A DNA stretch of 59,893 nt, from contig JBJOIT010000015.1 of the NCBI GenBank assembly GCA_046046915.1, positions 1 to 59,893 on the forward strand, given 5' to 3'. Shown piece by piece: positions 57,558 to 59,893 of the stretch. The notes under the pieces were generated by a model that was given only the letters and a program-made list of their open reading frames with translations, did not search any database and was not told the origin of the DNA. Every line of letters starts with the position of its first letter. The first letter of the stretch is position 1. Made by a program: the position numbers and the translations under genes. The stretch is from JBEEJZ01 sp046046915 (lineage in GTDB: Bacteria > Pseudomonadota > Gammaproteobacteria > Burkholderiales > Burkholderiaceae_C).

Positions 57558-58877
57558 ATGGATTTTTTGTTGATTGCCCTGCTCACGCTGCTCAATGGCG
57601 TGTTTGCCATGTCGGAGATGGCGCTGGCCTCCAGCCGCAAGGCGCGTTTGAGCGCGATGGCCGAGGCGGGTGACAAGGGTGCCGCAGCCTCGTTGGAGCT
57701 GTTGAACCACCCCACCCAGTTCTTGTCGTCGGTGCAAGTGGGTATTACCTCGATTGGCATGCTCAACGGCATTTTGGGCGAGGCGGCCTTCAGCGCGGGG
57801 CTTTCTGACTCACTGCAGGACTGGGGCATGGCGCAGGGTGCTGCCGACATCACCGCCACGGCGCTGGTGGTGACCGTTATTACCTATGTGACGATCGTTT
57901 TTGGCGAGCTGGTGCCCAAGCGCATTGGCCAGCTGTTCCCGGAGGCCGTAGCGCGCTGGGTGGCGCGCCCTATGACCTGGGTGGCCACTGGGGCCAAACC
58001 TTTTGTGCGGCTGCTCTCGCTCAGCACCCAGGGTGTACTCAAGTTACTGCGGGTGGACAACGCCGCTGCTCGCGCCGTCACCGAAGAAGAAATTACCGCC
58101 AGCCTGGAAGAAGGCCTGGATGCAGGTGTGATTGAGGAACACGAGCACCAGATGGTGCAAAACGTGTTTCGGCTGGACGACCGGCCCCTGACCTCGCTGA
58201 TGGTGCCGCGCAGTGATGTGGCCTGGCTGGAGGCGGGCGACACGGTGGCGCAGTGCCTCACCACCATTGCCCAAGGCGGGGAACGCGAAACCCATTCCTG
58301 GTACCCGGTGTGCCGGGGCTCGCTGGACGATGTGCTGGGCATCATCAGCGTGGGCCGTTTGCTGGAACTGGGTGTGGCGCACGAAGGGCCTATCGAGCCG
58401 CAAGCCCAGGCGGCCGTGTTTGTGCCAGAAACCCTGACCGGCATGGAGCTGCTGGAGCAGTTTCGGGCCCGTGCAGGCCGCATGGTGTTTGTGGTGGACG
58501 AATACGGCGTGGTGCAAGGTCTGCTGACGCCGGGCGATTTGCTGGAGGCCATTACCGGTGAGCTACAGCCGGATGCGCAGATTGATGCCTGGGCCACCCT
58601 GCGTGAAGACGGGTCGTGGTTGCTCGATGGACTGATGCCGGTGGACGAACTCAAGACCCGTCTCGATATCGACGAGCTGCCCGACCAGGAGCGGGGCCGC
58701 TACAACACGCTGGCCGGTTTGCTGATGGCGGTGTCTGGCCACCTGCCGGTGACGGGCGAGCGCATCGCTTGCGCGGACTGGGTGTTTGAGGTGGTGGACC
58801 TGGACGGCAGGCGCATTGATAAGGTGCTGGCGCAGCGCGTGCCTGAAGTGGACGCCGAGGATGAGTCTGATCGCTAA
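57558..58877 (+). CDS. HlyC/CorC-type CNNM transmembrane protein with CBS pair
   Basis: A 439-residue membrane protein. The N-terminal DUF21 domain has TM segments (DFLLIALLTLLNGVFAMSEMAL, VTVITYVTIVFGELVPKRI), followed by a CBS pair (about 205-330, MVPRSDVAWLEAGDTV and VVDEYGVVQGLLTPGDLL) and a C-terminal CorC_HlyC domain. Such proteins are linked to Mg2+/Co2+ export or homeostasis. An ATG at 57549 is a possible alternative start. It converges on the DUF218 gene with 9 bp between stops. Confidence 0.9.
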   Translation: MDFLLIALLTLLNGVFAMSEMALASSRKARLSAMAEAGDKGAAASLELLNHPTQFLSSVQVGITSIGMLNGILGEAAFSAGLSDSLQDWGMAQGAADITATALVVTVITYVTIVFGELVPKRIGQLFPEAVARWVARPMTWVATGAKPFVRLLSLSTQGVLKLLRVDNAAARAVTEEEITASLEEGLDAGVIEEHEHQMVQNVFRLDDRPLTSLMVPRSDVAWLEAGDTVAQCLTTIAQGGERETHSWYPVCRGSLDDVLGIISVGRLLELGVAHEGPIEPQAQAAVFVPETLTGMELLEQFRARAGRMVFVVDEYGVVQGLLTPGDLLEAITGELQPDAQIDAWATLREDGSWLLDGLMPVDELKTRLDIDELPDQERGRYNTLAGLLMAVSGHLPVTGERIACADWVFEVVDLDGRRIDKVLAQRVPEVDAEDESDR

Positions 58878-58886
58878 ATCTCAGCG

Positions 58887-59669
58887 CTAAGCCCGACCGG
58901 CAAGCCGGTAGGCCCACAGGCCCACAATTTCGTGCAACGCGACTTGCCATTTGTCGGCGCCCTGGCGCAGCGAATATTCCAGCCAGGCGGTGTTGGGGCT
59001 GCTGCGGTAGTCCACCGGGTAGGGCGTAACGTTCCAGCCAGCCTTGCGAAACACCGCCATGGCGCGTGGCATGTGCCAGGCTGAGGTGATCAAGAGCCAG
59101 GGTTTTGTGATGTCCACGCCAGGCAAGTGGGCGCTGAGGACGGCGTTGTCAAACGTGGTGCGCGAGGCGTCTTCCAGCAGCAAGCGGTCTTCACCGACGC
59201 CCATGGCGTGAAAGTAAGCTTTAGCGCGTTCGGCCTCGGTAAAGGTCTTGAAGTTCAACTCGCCCTCACCCCCGGTGAAGAGCACGCGCCACTGCGGGTG
59301 CTGGCGCAGCAGGGCCACAGGGGCGGTCATGCGCTCGGCCCCGGCATTCAGGGCCACTTGGAGGTCTACTGGGCCGGGCCGCTCCCAAAAGCGCGAGGGC
59401 TCCATCGCTCCGCCCAGCACCACGACGCCGGCATAGCCGGACAAGTCGGCCTGAGCGGCAGGGCCTGGGTGTTGTTCTTCCAGATGACGCAGCAAGGCCT
59501 CGGGCGGCGCCAGCCAGCCCACCAGCACCATGACCACCAGAGCGCTTGAACAGGCGCGCTGCCCCCAATGCGGCCAGCGTTTCATTACCCACAGCCCGAG
59601 GGCGAGCAGGGCGATGGCCCAGAACAGCGGTTGGGTGGCAAAAGACAGCAGTTTGGAAGCGATGAACAT
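58887..59669 (-). CDS. ElyC/YdcF-family DUF218 protein
   Basis: A 260-residue membrane protein: two N-terminal TM helices (PLFWAIALLALGLWVM, ALVVMVLVGWLAPP) and a DUF218 domain (VVVLGGAM, MTAPVALLRQHPQWRVLFTGGEGE, LLEDASRTTFDNA, LLITSAWHMPRAMAVFRKAGWNVTPYPVDY). In E. coli ElyC contributes to envelope integrity and peptidoglycan synthesis at low temperature. The exact activity is unknown. Confidence 0.87.
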   Translation of the reverse strand: MFIASKLLSFATQPLFWAIALLALGLWVMKRWPHWGQRACSSALVVMVLVGWLAPPEALLRHLEEQHPGPAAQADLSGYAGVVVLGGAMEPSRFWERPGPVDLQVALNAGAERMTAPVALLRQHPQWRVLFTGGEGELNFKTFTEAERAKAYFHAMGVGEDRLLLEDASRTTFDNAVLSAHLPGVDITKPWLLITSAWHMPRAMAVFRKAGWNVTPYPVDYRSSPNTAWLEYSLRQGADKWQVALHEIVGLWAYRLAGRA

Positions 59670-59764
59670 GGCAGCACAGGCAAATGAAGCTACGCCCCTG
59701 ATTCAAGGGCGACAGCTCGATTGTCCTGCGACCCGCCTACCCGATACAGGCTGACGCCGAAGAA

Positions 59765-59893
59765 TCAGCGCCTGCCCAATGCGCTGGCAATCGCCTCGTT
59801 GATGCTGGCCTGCAGATTCAGGCTTTTCAGCAAGCCCAGTGCGTTGGTGCTGGCTTGAATCACGGTCTCGTTGCGCAGGCTCTGGTTGTTAAG
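59765..59893 (-). CDS. 3' end of an unidentified gene (5' end outside the window)
   Basis: The minus strand is open to the window edge and gives a 42-residue C-terminus ending SINEAIASALGRR, with a helical, Leu/Ala-rich character (ALGLLKSLNLQ). Too little is visible to name it. A 95-bp gap separates it from the DUF218 gene. Confidence 0.5.
   Translation of the reverse strand, partial: LNNQSLRNETVIQASTNALGLLKSLNLQASINEAIASALGRR

Noticed and set aside
1..59893. CRISPR arrays, complete insertion sequences, prophage or rRNA genes
   Set aside because: No regularly spaced direct repeats, no transposase gene with terminal repeats, no phage structural genes and no rRNA sequence were seen.

Overview
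The window is a chromosomal stretch of a Gram-negative betaproteobacterium, most likely of the family Comamonadaceae (Rhodoferax, Polaromonas or Variovorax type). The evidence is the high GC content, the gene order gmk-rpoZ-spoT, the block yicC - Ser/Thr kinase - PP2C phosphatase - rph - rdgB - hemW, a type II secretion cluster with gspC divergent from gspG, a general porin, and an interspersed hairpin repeat of a kind I associate with this family. No rRNA, CRISPR array, complete insertion sequence or prophage was seen. The 5' end of the last gene lies beyond the window.

Layout. 0.15-6.5 kb (minus strand): a periplasmic PhnD-like binding protein, a membrane hybrid histidine kinase and a soluble receiver-kinase-receiver protein form a signalling module with no transporter genes; a host-attachment family protein, a CBS-domain protein and a flavodoxin-like protein lie upstream. 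6.7-18.6 kb: tRNA-Arg(ACG), greB, spoT, rpoZ, gmk, yicC, the kinase/phosphatase pair, rph, rdgB, hemW, a periplasmic alpha-carbonic anhydrase and ruvB. 18.7-23.0 kb (minus): a tightly packed run with a pteridine-reductase-like SDR, two FolB-type proteins, ttcA, a lipoprotein, a histidine phosphatase and arfB. 23.1-26.4 kb (plus): a MidA-type methyltransferase, DUF2905, a ROK kinase and an HD-GYP-type protein. 26.4-31.4 kb (minus): cca, GST, an NDUFA9-like epimerase and slt. 31.4-36.8 kb: 5-formyl-THF cyclo-ligase, glmU overlapping a soluble histidine kinase, an Lrp regulator and glmS, so two enzymes of UDP-GlcNAc synthesis lie together.

36.9-56.7 kb is more accessory. It holds ccdAB, a DUF1905 gene, an orphan gene, a type II secretion cluster (gspE D N M L K J I H G, with gspC divergent; gspF and the prepilin peptidase are not in the window), ilvA, a Phd/RelE pair, osmC, a two-gene nucleotidyltransferase unit, coq7, a PemK/MazF-like pair, a porin, a PagL-like outer-membrane protein and a GSU2403-family nucleotidyltransferase with an AT-rich, inverted-repeat leader. 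The last 3 kb holds apaH, a HlyC/CorC-type CNNM protein, an ElyC/YdcF-type DUF218 protein and the 3' end of an unidentified gene.

The most unusual signals are repeat-derived sequences inside conserved genes. The signal leader of the pseudopilin gene gspJ is built from about one and a half copies of a GC-rich hairpin repeat, which recurs as a fragment between gspH and gspG. The N-terminus of hemW contains an in-frame insertion resembling a REP element of a REP-associated transposase. Other points of interest are several divergent gene pairs separated by only 9 to 23 bp, a binding protein tied to a phosphorelay rather than a transporter, a kinase gene overlapping glmU, and a high density of toxin-antitoxin or nucleotidyltransferase modules around the secretion genes.
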